Below, piece after piece: positions 5,087 through 5,321 of a stretch of 5,321 nt of DNA; the first letter of the stretch is position 1; each line of letters opens with the position of its first letter. The stretch is from CAZJQD01 sp964548165 [NCBI: uncultured bacterium]. Its GTDB lineage: Bacteria > UBA8481. A program made the position numbers and the translations under genes. The notes below the pieces were generated by a model, which worked only from the letters and a program-made list of their open reading frames with translations, made no database searches and was not told the DNA's origin. The DNA lies in contig CAZJQD010000056.1 in NCBI GenBank assembly GCA_964548165.1, forward strand, positions 14,477-19,797, written 5' to 3'.

Positions 5087-5321
5087 ATGACCGGGATATG
5101 GAAGAAAAGGTGGGGCTCCTGGGGCGTCGTCTTCGCGTGGCTGGTGGCCGTGATCGCCGGCTTCGCCGCCGTTCCCAGCCTGCACGGTCGGGCAGTTACC
5201 GATCCCGGCGCCTTCTTCCCGGAGGAGGCCGCTCACCGCGTGGCGCGCCGCGCGATCGAAGCCCGTTTCCCGGGGGCCGCGCCGTTGTCGCAGGTGGCTG
5301 TTGTCGTGGAGACCGAGAGCG
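5087..5321 (+). CDS. MMPL/RND-family membrane transporter, N-terminal part (runs off window)
   Basis: Seventy-eight residues are visible before the right edge. A short basic N-terminus (MTGIWKKRW) is followed by a hydrophobic first membrane segment at about 12-30 (WGVVFAWLVAVIAGFAAVP). Then comes the start of a periplasmic or extracellular loop, with EEAAHRVARRAIEARFPGA (46-64) and the strand SQVAVVVETES (68-78). This layout (one membrane helix, a helix of 'A...I...FPG' type, then a beta strand) is typical of the beginning of MMPL proteins, the RND-like exporters of lipids, hopanoids or drugs with about 11-12 membrane segments. Only the N-terminus is present, so the substrate cannot be told. 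ATG 5087 is the first reasonable start; the gene is divergent from the small minus-strand gene and the two share a 163-base promoter region. Confidence 0.68.
   Translation, partial: MTGIWKKRWGSWGVVFAWLVAVIAGFAAVPSLHGRAVTDPGAFFPEEAAHRVARRAIEARFPGAAPLSQVAVVVETES

Noticed and set aside
4924-5088. N-terminal extension of the small minus-strand gene to ATG 5088
   Set aside because: The added 54 residues look non-coding and would overlap the opposite start codon of the transporter; the promoter-like sequence lies inside this extension.
4649-5236. Second minus-strand frame (195 codons) and a plus-strand frame at 4772-5071 covering the small gene region
   Set aside because: Both are rich in Arg, Ser and Pro with no ordered pattern. 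The frame ending at 4654 has the more protein-like composition, and the 195-codon frame would cover the transporter start.

Overview
The window is a dense, GC-rich stretch of bacterial chromosome. Third codon positions are strongly G/C, two genes start with GTG, and neighbouring genes overlap by a few bases. The lipoprotein signal on the amidase suggests a cell with an outer envelope, probably Gram-negative. No marker fixes the phylum. A GC-rich, little-cultured soil or sediment lineage is a guess only.

Positions 1-2155 (+) hold a tightly coupled three-gene cluster. It starts with the 3' part of a CBM9-like carbohydrate-binding protein whose start lies off the window. Next is a lipoprotein N-acetylmuramoyl-L-alanine amidase (Amidase_3 fold) with an unusual C-terminal half. 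Last is an 80-residue protein with two membrane segments. Both junctions are 4-base GTGA overlaps, each preceded by a Shine-Dalgarno-like sequence, so the three are probably co-transcribed and translationally coupled. The theme is the cell envelope: glycan binding and peptidoglycan cleavage.

Positions 2156-2236 are a short gap with a 6-bp-stem inverted repeat and a possible promoter that would give an almost leaderless mRNA. Positions 2237-4652 (+) hold a second two-gene unit. The first gene encodes a 489-residue tetratricopeptide (TPR) protein whose N-terminal third resembles a STAND/AAA-type NTPase that has lost its P-loop. The second encodes a metallo-beta-lactamase-fold hydrolase and overlaps the first by 11 bases.

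Positions 4654-4923 (-) hold a small uncharacterised gene that converges on the hydrolase gene with a single base between the stop codons. Positions 4924-5086 are a divergent promoter region. At 5087 a + strand gene starts for an MMPL/RND-type membrane transporter and runs off the right edge.

No RNA genes, insertion sequences, CRISPR arrays or phage genes were seen. The most interesting points are the apparently duplicated, catalytically dead second amidase domain, the P-loop-less NTPase-TPR protein, and the repeated pattern of TANNNT boxes 6-11 bases upstream of the ATG of genes that begin transcription units.
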